Origin: Strongylocentrotus droebachiensis
Taxonomy: Eukaryota; Echinodermata; Echinoidea; Camarodonta; Strongylocentrotidae
Length of the DNA: 64,000 bases
NCBI GenBank assembly: GCA_035222895.1
Contig: JAVYIG010000039.1
Location: 434,001-498,000 of the forward strand
Direction: 5' to 3'
Part shown: positions 35,215 to 44,670 of the stretch, piece after piece
Layout of the letters: the number at the start of each line of letters is the position of its first letter
Numbering within the stretch: position 1 is the first letter of the stretch
Made by a program: the position numbers and the translations under genes
The notes under the pieces: model-generated
The model's input: only the letters and a program-made list of their open reading frames with translations
The model's database searches: none
What the model was told of the DNA's origin: nothing

Positions 35215-35568
35215 ATTCTGCTTTATGAAGATATCGATTGGCAGGATGTGGCGGTGAGCCAGGCCGCGGGGTGGCTGTTTCAATTAGGCCCAGACGACCT
35301 CATTGAGAAGAGGCTCGGCTTCCATGCGAGAGGCTGGAGTTTGGCGGCATATCACTGTCCACCTGCCGGCGGCAGCCAGGCTGAGCTCATGTTTTCTAGC
35401 TTTTTCCGAGGCTCGGTTTCCATTCGAAAGGCGGCAGCCGGCGCATGCTTTTGGATACCATTTCCTACCGCCAGCGGTAGCCGGCTCAGCTAATTAAAAA
35501 AATGCAGCCAAGACGCATAAGTGCAGTTAGCTGCCGCCGGCTGGTATATTTATTTTTGACGCCTCGCC
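35215..35568 (-). repeat. Right terminal and subterminal inverted-repeat region
   Basis: GC-rich, with GGCGGCAGCC, GCCGCCGGCTGG and CCAGGC motifs mirroring the left arm. It ends in the 18-bp terminus GACGCCTCGCC preceded by TATTTTT. The match with the left arm is strong only near the end and patchy inside. The two open frames of 64-81 codons here follow GC bias and have no domain. Confidence 0.75.
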
Positions 35569-35571
35569 TTA

Positions 35572-35944
35572 TCGCGCATGCTTATTACGCTCATATATTC
35601 ATATATTCATTATGTGTGATGTGTACAGATGTGTTCCGACCATTACAGTTTGTGGTTCTTTACAAAACACAGGCATTGTGTTTGATTATTGTCCTGGTAC
35701 TTACTTACAGGTTTCAGGAAGAGATCATATAATGTTGATCTATCAAAGTTGTTTTCCTTTTTCTGCAGTTTGTGTTTTGTTATTGAATGTTGGAATGAAA
35801 GGACTAATCAGTCTGTCTTCGATATTAGAAAGATGATCTTCATGCTAGCTTTTAAATACTTTTTGTGTGGTTAATTTATCACCTTTAGATCTTACGATTA
35901 TTGTTCAGAAGAAAGTTCTAACTACTGATAGAAACTTTCTTTTA
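35572..35944 (+). other. LTR-element 3' non-coding part, right of the insertion
   Basis: This continues the LTR element after the nested insertion, up to the purine tract. Three overlapping short frames have no recognisable integrase or envelope features. Confidence 0.65.
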
Positions 35945-35956
35945 TGGGGGGAGATA
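35945..35956 (+). promoter_or_regulatory. Polypurine tract
   Basis: A TGGGGGGAGATA run lies immediately before the TGTTACG start of the 3' LTR. This is the expected place and composition for the plus-strand primer. Confidence 0.85.
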
Positions 35957-36138
35957 TGTTACGAATATGCAAATTAGATGATTTATGAATATGCTAATTT
36001 TGGAGGGGTTGCTCGAGTTGAGAATAATAAACGAAGAATCGGATCAAAAGGTAACCAAATCGTCTTGATTTCCTTTATGAATTAATATAATAATAAGTTA
36101 TGGTTAGGGCCACTGTGAGCTGATTGCCCAACCTAACA
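35957..36138 (+). repeat. 3' LTR, 182 bp
   Basis: It starts TGTTACGAATATGC and ends CAACCTAACA, followed by CAAG (the target-site duplication). It differs from the 5' LTR at only a few positions, all near the right end, among those I compared by eye. Confidence 0.93.
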
Positions 36139-36225
36139 CAAGTTATACATTAAAGTGATGTAAATAAAACGCGTTCCATCTAAAGTCTTTAGGATTCCTT
36201 TGTTAATATTATATCACATCAGTTT

Positions 36226-36345
36226 TAATAATAATAATAGCTAGTTCTTATATAGCGCTTGTCAGGACCGAAGGCCCCCGCAAAGCGCTTTACAGATTAT
36301 AACCCCTGTGGAGCATTCCAGCCAGGCGTCATTACCTGACACTCA
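36226..36345. mobile_element. SINE-like tail fragment (TATATAGCGCTT)
   Basis: An (AATAAT)n run is followed by TTCTTATATAGCGCTTGTCA and GCAAAGCGCTTTACAG. Related AGCGCTT...CTCTATA blocks end the SINE at 44000-44265. No tRNA head is seen. Confidence 0.55.
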
Positions 36346-36930
36346 ATATATTTTTGTTCTGAATGATGATGACTTCCAAACAAAAATTATGGCCTCCATG
36401 ATATAACTTTGCATATACATGCACATGCATACATACACGTACTCAAAAGGTAAGAAGAAAGTTGCTGGATGAAAAATCTCACAGTGCATGATAACATTTT
36501 GAGTGATTAAGGATGATAGAGCTGCATCCTTCTTGGCTGGGAGGGGGTATGGAAAGGGCTCCAATATAATTTTAAAAAACGTGGACGTCGAGAGGTACTT
36601 TTTCTTCTGCCACTGACTAAATGTGATACATAGCATTACCTTACACTCAAATACAGTGTATTTTATTACGGTTTATGATAGTTTTTTTCAGAGAAGATTG
36701 ATTTTATATACTATTTATGAAAACTTGTGGGACAAAACTGAGACGGACACCCTCGCATAATGACTCACATCTGCAGCTCTAAGGTTTCAGTGCGGGGGCT
36801 AAAGATGAATGCTTCATACTCTTTTGATTATCCCTATAGTGGGATAATCATGTGGTGAATTGCTCAGCACGAGTTAGATAATGGTTCTCCAGGGCTCTAG
36901 TTGCAGGAGAATGGTTGTACCTGCATCTTA
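36346..36930. other. Unassigned region
   Basis: I see no supported gene, RNA or defined repeat. Confidence 0.5.
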
Positions 36931-36931
36931 A

Positions 36932-37132
36932 CAGAGGCGTAGCGTAGCTCCATCTTAGTTTGGGGGCACTGATATTATTTTGGGGAGGGGGCACTGTGTA
37001 ATAGGGGGCTTTGCTTTTTATACTCGGTGGATGAAAATGCGAAATCAAGTCCATCGGCTAAAGAGAGAATGTGTATGAAGTAGTGGGGCTTGTACTACCT
37101 TCTGTCCACGCCCCCGCCCCCCCCCCCCCCTT

Positions 37133-37184
<52 letters not shown>

Positions 37185-37250
37185 TTCTCTCTTTTATTTT
37201 TAATCACTTTACTGAGGCCTATGCCCCGCGCCCGGTTGGCTACGCCAATG
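36932..37250. mobile_element. Probable degenerate hAT MITE
   Basis: It starts CAGAGGCGTAGC and ends GGCTACGCCAATG, an imperfect inverted repeat of the CAG-GGCGTAGCC type. GGGGGCACTG blocks, a C run and a (CT)n run (37136-37195) lie inside. Flanks share GCATCT but no full 8-bp duplication survives, so this is tentative. Confidence 0.45.
37136..37198. repeat. (CT)n microsatellite
   Basis: Nearly pure CTCTCT with a few TTT interruptions. Confidence 0.9.
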
Positions 37251-40050
37251 CATCTCTGAAAGTGTATTATTCGAGGCCTTTGTAGTACTCCTACGCTGAG
37301 AGAAATTCAGGTCAGACAGAGAACGACTCAATGACACGTTGAGATGAAGAGGCGTAAAACGCAGTGTATGAATAGGTCTCGAATAAAAGAATATAGAACC
37401 AAGGGGAGTGGGTGAAGTACATGTATAAAATGCATTCAACGTCTCGTAAGATAAGCGATTTGTATGCTCTCTCGTTTTTTCTCAGGTACGGAGTAATAAA
37501 CAATTTACAAACGAAGAGGAGTCGAGCAAACAGGTTATCATAAGCTATGAAATGAATATGAAAAGTAAAGAGTAAATAATTGTTTGAATCTGTGTGGGAA
37601 TACAGACAAAGACTTCACATGAGATGTTTGATGTACAGGGGCGTAAAGTCAACATAAAATCAATAGGTTTGAAATGCGAGGAAAGAAAAATCAGCGAGAA
37701 ACGGTAGAACGTGCCTGGTCATTAAGACTGATTCAGATATATCATTCGATTCATCTTACAAGAAAACAACTTCTGTAGGTAAAAGAACTGCAATTATATT
37801 TATTATATTGCAGACGAGAGCATTTGCAATGAGCTTTAATGTGTAAAATACGAGAAAAGAAATATAACGAAGTTTCATGATGATGATCATCATCATGACC
37901 ATGATGATTGTGATGATGACGAAGCAGCTACTGGTAATGATGTTGCTTTATTATGATAACGTCTTTTGGCACCCTGGTGTAAATGGGGACCTGCGATAAC
38001 AATCGCAGGAACTTTAGGAAGAACAGCATTGATGTTCATGAGACCTCATACAATTAACATTTTTGTTATTATTATTATTTGTATTTGGTATTAATATGGT
38101 AAGGTGACTATATGGCACGACCCCGATGGCGATGAAAGTGATTCTGCTGCTCATGATGATTTAGTGATTATGTTTTGTTGATATTAAGACAGGGTAACTC
38201 ATTATCACCAATAATGGTGGGCTCCCATCAGGCCCTGGTGATGATGATGAGGAGGAGGAGGACGATTATGAAGATGATGCTGATGAGGATCATGGTGATA
38301 CTGAAGATCAAGCTTGCCAACCCCTGAGGTCAACAATACCACACCCTTTAACCGGATTCCTACTCTGGTCTTTACATTTTGTTATAGTTCGAGCTGAATT
38401 CGGGAAGAGCATGAAATAGACATAATCGACACCTTACGATGTTTGACTAAGGACAAAAAAATGACATTTCTTATGACACACTGTATACATGATATGGTAC
38501 CTGGTACCTGTACCCTCAACGATTCCCTACTTATATTTGCTTAGACCGAGTGCAAATACGTATGTATTTTAGGTCCGTGCGTTTACGAGTTTCATCTTCT
38601 CCACGCGTTTCAATTTCCGAGCAATCTCCAGGATTAAAATGGGAGGCTTAGAGCTCAAAGGGCTTACTCGAAGGAATATATTTCTCATAGGATATACAGT
38701 GGATTATCATATCATCATCATCCTCGTTATCATCAACATCGTCATCACCATCATCATCATAATCGTTATATTGACTATGTTTCGGACGCAGTATCTTCTT
38801 GGCAATCATTATTACCCCCCTCATTTCTTTATAAGAAAATTCCCCCAAAATAATGCGAAATGTATACAATTGATATTTTAAAGGAAAAAGTGGGTTTACG
38901 ATTCATTTCTAGGAATTAAAACGAAAACAAAATTAAGGAGAAATAACTGGATGGAATCACTATTAGGTATAATACCTAAACGTTAATCAACGTGGCGCTC
39001 TGATGACATTATTTGTTTATTATTTACCCCCTATATAAGCGGATGTTTATTAAAAGTTCGTATGATTACTATCAGACAAGGTCATACTGTATCGTCAAAA
39101 CATCCTTTATTCTAAAACGGAATTCCGTAAACATGTTTCCGAGGGAAACATGATGTTGATAATGATATTTCCCACTTCACTTTGTCGGAAAGTCAACAAC
39201 AGTAACATATACAGCTGCAGACGGCTCCCAAATACGTCATTAAGTCTTAGATACCATTGTACAGTTTCTATGTCAGCCGCTCACTGCATGCAATTACGCT
39301 GTGAGTATTCACAAAATATTAATGGCGGATTCCACAAATACTCCGTCAGCGAAATCATATTTTCGTTCGCTGAATGAATGCCCGACAGCCTGCGTAAGAG
39401 AAGCTGGCAATGAATGGTCTATTTGCTAAAGAGGCCTCGGATCATTATTGTAAGGGTATGACATTTTCTAAATCGGGATGCAAATATTGTGAATTATCCA
39501 TCAAGGGGGCTGGCTGGGAGCTATTGAGCTCGGACATAAGGGCATTATAGGATGTGTTCTAGTGATCTTGGTCTAAAAGTAAACACATTGATCGCCTCCA
39601 ACGTCATGCCCTTACCATTATGAATGACAGGAAGATCTGGGATGTTTTTAGATCTAATTCTACTCAGAATATAATAATAATGCCTGAACTGGAAGTGTCA
39701 TGTTCCTGTTTTTAGATCTTCACCATTATTCAGCATATAATGATGTCCCCGAAGAGGAAGTTTGCCTGTGTAACATTTTGTTTTGCTTATCATCAGCCAA
39801 ATTACTTCCGGGGGGTTATGATATAAAAATACCGGGGGCAGGTAGCTCTACTTTCAGCATTTCCCGGGCTATGAGAAAACATCGAAGTTTACTTGGAGCG
39901 GATAGTAGGCGGATACCATTTCTGTGTTTTATGTTTTATTTATTTATCTATTTGCCCACCACGTGAATCCATACTTCATTTAATCTAAACTAGTTTACCT
40001 CTCTTGATGGGTTTCAAAATTTGTAAATGATATTCATACAGTTTTTACAT
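37251..40050. other. Unassigned region with (GAT)n runs
   Basis: Trinucleotide GAT/ATC runs occur near 37875-37925, 38240-38290 and 38705-38765. A fragment with GGTGTAAATGGGGACCTGCGATAACAATCGCAGG (split here as a GGTGTAAATGGGGACCTG body block plus a short hairpin) near 37977-38010 resembles the SINE body. I find no gene. Confidence 0.5.
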
Positions 40051-40395
40051 TGCATTTATATCTTAGATGTACAATATATCTATAGCTTATACATTTCATG
40101 ATACTCAAAGTATTTTTGTATATATTTTATGATACTGATAATATATTTCGTAGTAAATGATATTAATTGCATATTTATACAGACATTTTGGAACATGAAC
40201 TAGCCTGGTACGCAATCAGTGGTGCATTTATATCTTAGATGTACAGTATATCTATAGTTTTATACATTTCATGATACTCAAAGTATTTTTGTATATATTT
40301 TATGATACTGATAATATATTTCGTAGTAAATGATATTAATTGCATATTTATACAGACATTTTGGAACATGAACTAGCCTGGTACGCAATCAGTGG
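40051..40395 (+). repeat. 172-bp tandem duplication
   Basis: 40051-40222 and 40223-40395 are nearly identical. Both begin TGCATTTATATCTTAGATG and end CTGGTACGCAATCAGTGG. The high identity suggests a recent duplication. The following G run and mixed sequence at 40412-40620 have no recognised function. Confidence 0.92.
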
Positions 40396-40903
40396 TGTAA
40401 CTGTATCTACGCTGGGGGGGGGGGGGGGAGATTCGGTACGTGCCCCGAGCGGCATTCACAAAGGCCGCAATAAATGCGAAAGGGGAGAACGGGATGGGAC
40501 AAGACTTAAATGCGTCCCGAATCCGCAGTGCAGTGACAATGCGGTTCCAGAGGAAAAACACTTCTAAATTTCGGGCCTTTTGCTCCCTCGTATTTGTTGA
40601 TTTAGTACCTCGTAACTCCGTTCCCTAATATATAGAAGAAGGTTGTCTTCTTCTTTTTCATATTTAAGGAGAAACATTACTTCTTGATTTTCAGCGAAAA
40701 GAGTTTTCATTTCTTCAATTATTTTCATGAAATTGTCTATACTTTACACAAAAACTTCTTCATTACATCTTAGAACGAGAAAGGGAAGCAAAAGCAACTG
40801 CCCATTAGTTTTTCAACGGTTTTGCAGCTATTCATCCTGTCTTAATTTTGGAAACCAAATGAAATTTCTTCACCGCCTATTTTGGAAAATTTGAAATTAT
40901 ATT
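40396..40903. other. Unassigned spacer
   Basis: It contains a G homopolymer (about 40416-40429). Short frames on both strands at 40340-40630 lack domains. Confidence 0.5.
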
Positions 40904-40990
40904 GATTTGTCAATTTGAACAAAACCTTTCTTTGTTATCATAAATCAATACATTATGTTTCTCCAAAAGCTCAAATATCGGCAAATATGC

Positions 40991-41321
40991 AAAGAAGTGT
41001 ACTTTTTGTAGTAACAATGATGAAACTATCATACATGTTTTTTGCTTTTGTAACTATTCTAATGAAGTATGGTCGAAGTTAGAGTTCTGGATATTTCGTA
41101 ATACGGGGGAAAGGATCAAACTTACAAATCAAAATAAATTATTTGGATTTTGCGGTAGCAATAATAATGCACTCAACTGTGATCTGATGGTTGTAAGACA
41201 AGAAATATTTTCAGCTAAATTACGAAATCAATTACCATCATTTGATATAATTTTATCAGCTGTAAAACGTTATTATGAAATGGAAAAAATATATATACCA
41301 AACAAATCTCAGAGAGAATAA
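40991..41321 (+). pseudogene. C-terminal ORF2 fragment, RT-associated zinc-finger region
   Basis: The frame reads through a Cys-x2-Cys start (CTFC), then ETIIHVFCFC giving His and Cys ligands. It continues as a helical tail with LRNQLPSFD and VKRYYEMEKIYI before TAA at 41319-41321. This layout matches the Cys/His zinc-binding segment that follows RT in many LINEs (zf-RVT style). There is no upstream RT because the insertion is 5'-truncated. The remaining 110 codons are undamaged. The L1/Tx1 assignment rests on the Cys/His layout and the A-rich tail. Confidence 0.72.
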
Positions 41322-41636
41322 ATTGAAAAAGAAATGGTTTCACTTTAGAAAATGTTTTGAGAGTGTTGGAAATGTGCTAATATAAACATGATGATCATGT
41401 ACTTTATGTTTGTTTTTTTGTTGTTGGTATATTTCAAGTACTAATTTTGTCATAAATGTTTGTTTTTATCTGCCACAAAAGTTTTCGGCCGTGATGATTA
41501 TTATCTGTGTCAAGCCATTATGTATGGAGATTATTTATTTAATTATTTGTATATGATATATGGATGTTCTGTATATGATGAAATTTGTTTTAAAAATAAA
41601 GAACCCTGTGGAAGGGGAAAAAAATTAAATTAAAAA
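40991..41636 (+). mobile_element. 5'-truncated L1/Tx1-like LINE 3' end
   Basis: It begins inside the C-terminal region of an L1/Tx1-type ORF2 and ends at an A-rich tail (AAATTAAATTAAAAAAAAT). AAATATGC is duplicated exactly at both ends (40983-40990 and 41637-41644). Together with 5' truncation this is the mark of target-primed insertion. Confidence 0.82.
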
Positions 41637-42030
41637 AAATATGCTATGTCTCATTTTTTGTTTGTTTTAAATAATTTTTTGGGGGGGAAGGGTGGGGGTA
41701 TCAGAGAGTTACCGATGCCCTAATCTTGCTCTTTAGAAAATACCTTCACGAAGCCACACTCAAAACATTATAGAGCGAGACTAATGGACAACAATGGATT
41801 TGTCAATTTGAACCAAACCTTTCTTTATAATTATATATTGGAAACATAATGTATTTCCAACATTTTCAAAAATCGGCAAATATGCTATGTCTTCATTTTA
41901 TTATTTCATTTTGGAGGATGGGGGTATCAGAGAGTTACCGATGCCCTAATCTGGCACTTTAGAAAATACCTCACGAAGCCACACTTAAGACATTATAGAG
42001 CGAGACTGATAGATAACCATGGCCGAGAGC

Positions 42031-42752
42031 GACAATTCTAGCATCAAAATAACATCGCATGTGATGTCAGTGTCCCGGATGGCTATTTTATGCATAGGAT
42101 TCATTTCCAATTAAGCGGCGTTATGGTGTTTTCGCACGTCGGTTTAGCAGGTGGTTAGGGAACATGGCCATTGTAGACGTCATGAATTTGAAAGTTCGCC
42201 TGTGAAAGGTGAACATCATCTATTCCGTTGTTTTTGTTGTTCTTAAATTCACTTGGGTAGAATAAAAAGATGGTGATGAAAAGGTGTTCGAGTTGTTTAC
42301 GCTCAAGACTTATCAGCAAATCAAACTCCAAAATGACTGATAATCGATGATTCCTTGGCTACTCGGAGAAATTGAATTTTTGTTTGGTCTGTTATCGGGT
42401 AAGTTGTCGGTCTCGTCGGTAGAACCTTGGTGTTCGTGAGAAAACCATACACCTATTGTTATCCCTTCCCATCGAAACCTTGATGACTCCCTCGCTGTTA
42501 TTCTTTTCTTTTCTTATTGATGACTTGATGTTCTGCTTAGTTTTTGTAACCTTGGTCATTACCTTTTGGGTATTATGACGCAAAGCCAATCGCAGTTGTG
42601 ATGGAATAACGAGAAAATGGTGATCATAATTTTAAAGCGGTTTTAAGAGTTTACTGTGTCGTAGGAATATAATTTTCTTATCGCGTTGAGCTTCATTGTC
42701 ACTAATGGCTCAATGTCGCTTCTTTTTCATTAAATTTGTTTATGACTATGAC
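42031..42752. other. Unassigned spacer
   Basis: I see no supported gene, RNA or defined repeat. A minus-strand frame of 65 codons has no features. Confidence 0.5.
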
Positions 42753-42896
42753 CAGGGCCGTAGCCAGAGTTTGATGTTTGGGGGGCACATACATGTAAAA
42801 AAGTCTAAAAAAGTTCAAACAATCTTGGAAATTTTTGTTGGCACCCCCGTGCCCCCCTCTCTCCCCCCCCCCCCCCCCTTCTTGGCTACGGGTCTG
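42753..42896. mobile_element. hAT MITE, 144 bp
   Basis: It starts CAGGGCCGTAGCCAGAG and ends TTGGCTACGGGTCTG, forming inverted repeats. Exact 8-bp duplications ACTATGAC flank it (42745-42752 and 42897-42904). The interior has GGGGGCAC and GCACCCCC blocks and a C run. It is non-coding. Confidence 0.9.
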
Positions 42897-42904
42897 ACTA
42901 TGAC

Positions 42905-43796
42905 GCAAAGCCAATCGTACGGATTTGGTCCCGCTATATCTAATCTTCACCAGAACTCAAACTCCTCTCTAACTTTCAAATTATGCGCGGATTATATCAG
43001 TATAACTCTTTATCTGGCTCATTTCCTTTCTGTGATTTGCATAGAGGGTGAAATAGAGCATTATAAAGTATAATGTAATTTTTGTTAAAGCTGATAGCGT
43101 GACAATTGTATACCATATCTTAAAATACAATCATGCGAATTCACCCATCGGGCATGAGCTTCGTGTAATGCAATCCAAGATTGAATTTGATTTCAAGATC
43201 AACTTTTAAAGATTATTGGATTTGTAAATAATGTCTTGTCTGTGTAAACCTAGGTGATGTGTTGTTTTTTCAACTCTGACACAAAAACAGTTTTCCTATA
43301 TAGATGTATAGCATAATGACAAGCCTTGCCATACATGCAATATATGTCTAAAATACATCATAAAAATTGAGCATTAATGGCTCTTTCGTGGAAAACGCAT
43401 GTTTTAGACCTTTAAAAAAATGTTTTAAAATAGTACAAGTGCACTCATACCTGGGAACGTTTGTTCCTGGTATGGATCTAGGATTACCTTGTAGTCCAGA
43501 CAGATTTATTAGAATGAAAACCTACAATTGATGACTGGATTAATCTGTAAACTACTGAATGCATTAATTGCCTTTGGCTCGAAAGGCATTGTTTAACAAT
43601 GTTTCAGCTTTACAAATCTGAGATGCCTGGCCCTTCGTGTTATCAGTGTCTGTGATATGATGACATGTTGAAGCCCTAAACAAGTTGCGCTTCAAAATGA
43701 TCATGAAGTGCTTCAAAAGATTTTTAAAAATCTTTGAGTGACAGCCAAACCGACTTCACTCAAACCAATGCCAGATCGACTCCACACCTGCTGTGG
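42905..43796. other. Unassigned spacer
   Basis: No gene, RNA or defined repeat is seen before the SINE pair. Confidence 0.5.
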
Positions 43797-43993
43797 AGGT
43801 GTCGTGGTCTTGTGCAAGCGTCATCGGACTGTGGATCACATGGTTCGCGGTTCGAGTCCCGCAACATCCTTTGGCAAGTCAGTAATCTACCTTTGCCACG
43901 CTCGACTCAGGTGAGGTAAATGGGTACCTAGCAGGAATTATTTCCTTTAAAATGCTAGAGCGCCATTATGCCTTGCTAAAGCCGGGGTAATAT
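43797..43993 (+). mobile_element. tRNA-derived SINE, first of two tandem copies
   Basis: A tRNA-like head contains GTGGTCTTGTGCAAGCGTCA and the B-box-like GGTTCGAGTCCC. The body follows with TTTGGCAAGTCAGTAATC, CTCAGGTGAGGTAAATGGGT and ends GCTAAAGCCGGGGTAATA. The A-box is degenerate. The second copy starts a few bases after the end. Confidence 0.85.
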
Positions 43994-43995
43994 AG

Positions 43996-44265
43996 ATGCT
44001 ATGGTCGAGTGGTTAAGTCGCCGGACTGTCGATCACAAGGTCCGCGGTTCAAGACCCGCCGCGGCACTAATGTTCTTTGGCAAGACATTGATCTTCATTT
44101 TCCACACTCAACCCAGGTGATTTAAATGGGTACCTAGCAGGAATTAATTCTTTGATATGCTAGAGCCCCGTAAAGCCGGGGTAATAATCTCCAAGTTTGG
44201 AAGCGCTTAGTGATTTTGATAAGCTCTATATAAAAACTGAGTATTATTATTATGAGTATTATTAA
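43996..44265 (+). mobile_element. tRNA-derived SINE, second copy with full tail
   Basis: The A-box-like TGGTCGAGTGG and B-box-like GGTTCAAGACC are well kept, making this an almost tRNA-like head of about 70 nt. The body TTTGGCAAGACATTGATC, CCAGGTGATTTAAATGGGT and GCCGGGGTAATAA follow, then AGCGCTT...CTCTATA and an (ATT)n tail. I do not call a tRNA gene because the head continues into the SINE body and lacks a clean acceptor stem. Confidence 0.87.
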
Positions 44266-44450
44266 TAACTCTGAGCGCCAGGAGTGTCATCTTTGACAGA
44301 CAAGAGTAATACGATAACCCACTATTAGTATTATATTCATTATTCTTGGCCATGTTGGGATTGAAACGCAACCTTGCGGTTCTGTCGTTGGCGGCCATTT
44401 TGGTCGGTCTCGTTAGTGAAACATAGGTATGAGTGAATTCAGTCTTATAC

Positions 44451-44670
44451 TTAAAGATAAAGTTGAGTTCTGGCTATGCGATTCCAATGCGAAAGGAACT
44501 GTAGCTGGAAGCAATTGAAAAAGTCTGATCATGTAGGAGATAATAATTCGTGTATACTGTGGAGTTTTGGATCATTACAAATGTGTATGTGGAGTACATT
44601 TGCCTGTGGCATGAGGGTTGTTTTCCACAACCTTTAGATATTACTTGTTCCCAAAACTCAAACTGATACG
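44451..44670 (+). mobile_element. TTAA-type MITE, partial copy
   Basis: TTAAAGATAAAGTTGAGTTC at the left matches the left end of the element at 60764-61151. A degenerate right-end-like CCCAAAACTCAAACTG sits near 44650. The right boundary is not clear. Confidence 0.6.

Larger units (their letters stand above)
20823..35568. mobile_element. Giant 14.7-kb inverted-repeat element, Harbinger-like TSD
   Basis: The ends are inverted: GGCGAGGCGTCAAAAATA at the left, and its reverse complement at 35551-35568 at the right. Similarity continues patchily through ACCAGC(T/C)GGC. TTA flanks both sides as a direct repeat (20820-20822 and 35569-35571). Behind the termini are about 350 bp of GC-rich subterminal DNA with many CCGGCGGCAGCC-like motifs in both orientations. 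Further in, ~113-bp repeats at 21955-22620 reappear inverted at 33985-34290. No transposase frame was found, so it is non-autonomous. The TTA duplication suggests PIF/Harbinger. The size is unusual and much of the interior is itself repeats and nested elements. Confidence 0.78.
16464..36138 (+). mobile_element. Gypsy-type LTR retrotransposon, split by a 14.7-kb insert
   Basis: Two 182-bp LTRs at 16464-16645 and 35957-36138 are nearly identical. They are flanked by CAAG on both sides (16460-16463 and 36139-36142), a 4-bp target-site duplication. A primer binding site follows the 5' LTR and a purine tract precedes the 3' LTR. The only coding frame is gag-protease-RNase H (17492-19866), with RT and integrase absent. 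Removing the 20823-35568 insertion leaves about 4.9 kb, a plausible size for an internally deleted gypsy element. It cannot move alone as it stands. Near-identity of the LTRs (I see only a handful of differences) suggests a fairly recent insertion, with the 14.7-kb element arriving later. Confidence 0.9.
40904..42030 (+). repeat. ~235-bp tandem duplication, first unit split by a LINE
   Basis: GATTTGTCAATTTGAAC marks both unit starts (40904 and 41797). Both contain TATCAGAGAGTTACCGATGC, CACGAAGCCACACT and ATTATAGAGCGAGACT. The first unit is interrupted by the L1/Tx1-like fragment at 40991-41636. Confidence 0.85.

Noticed and set aside
16464-36138. An intact, autonomous giant retrotransposon
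   Set aside because: RT and integrase are missing and 14.7 kb of the length is a separate insertion with its own ends and TSD.
43996-44070. Functional tRNA gene
   Set aside because: A- and B-box-like motifs exist, but the head runs straight into a SINE body present at several sites, and the acceptor stem does not close cleanly.
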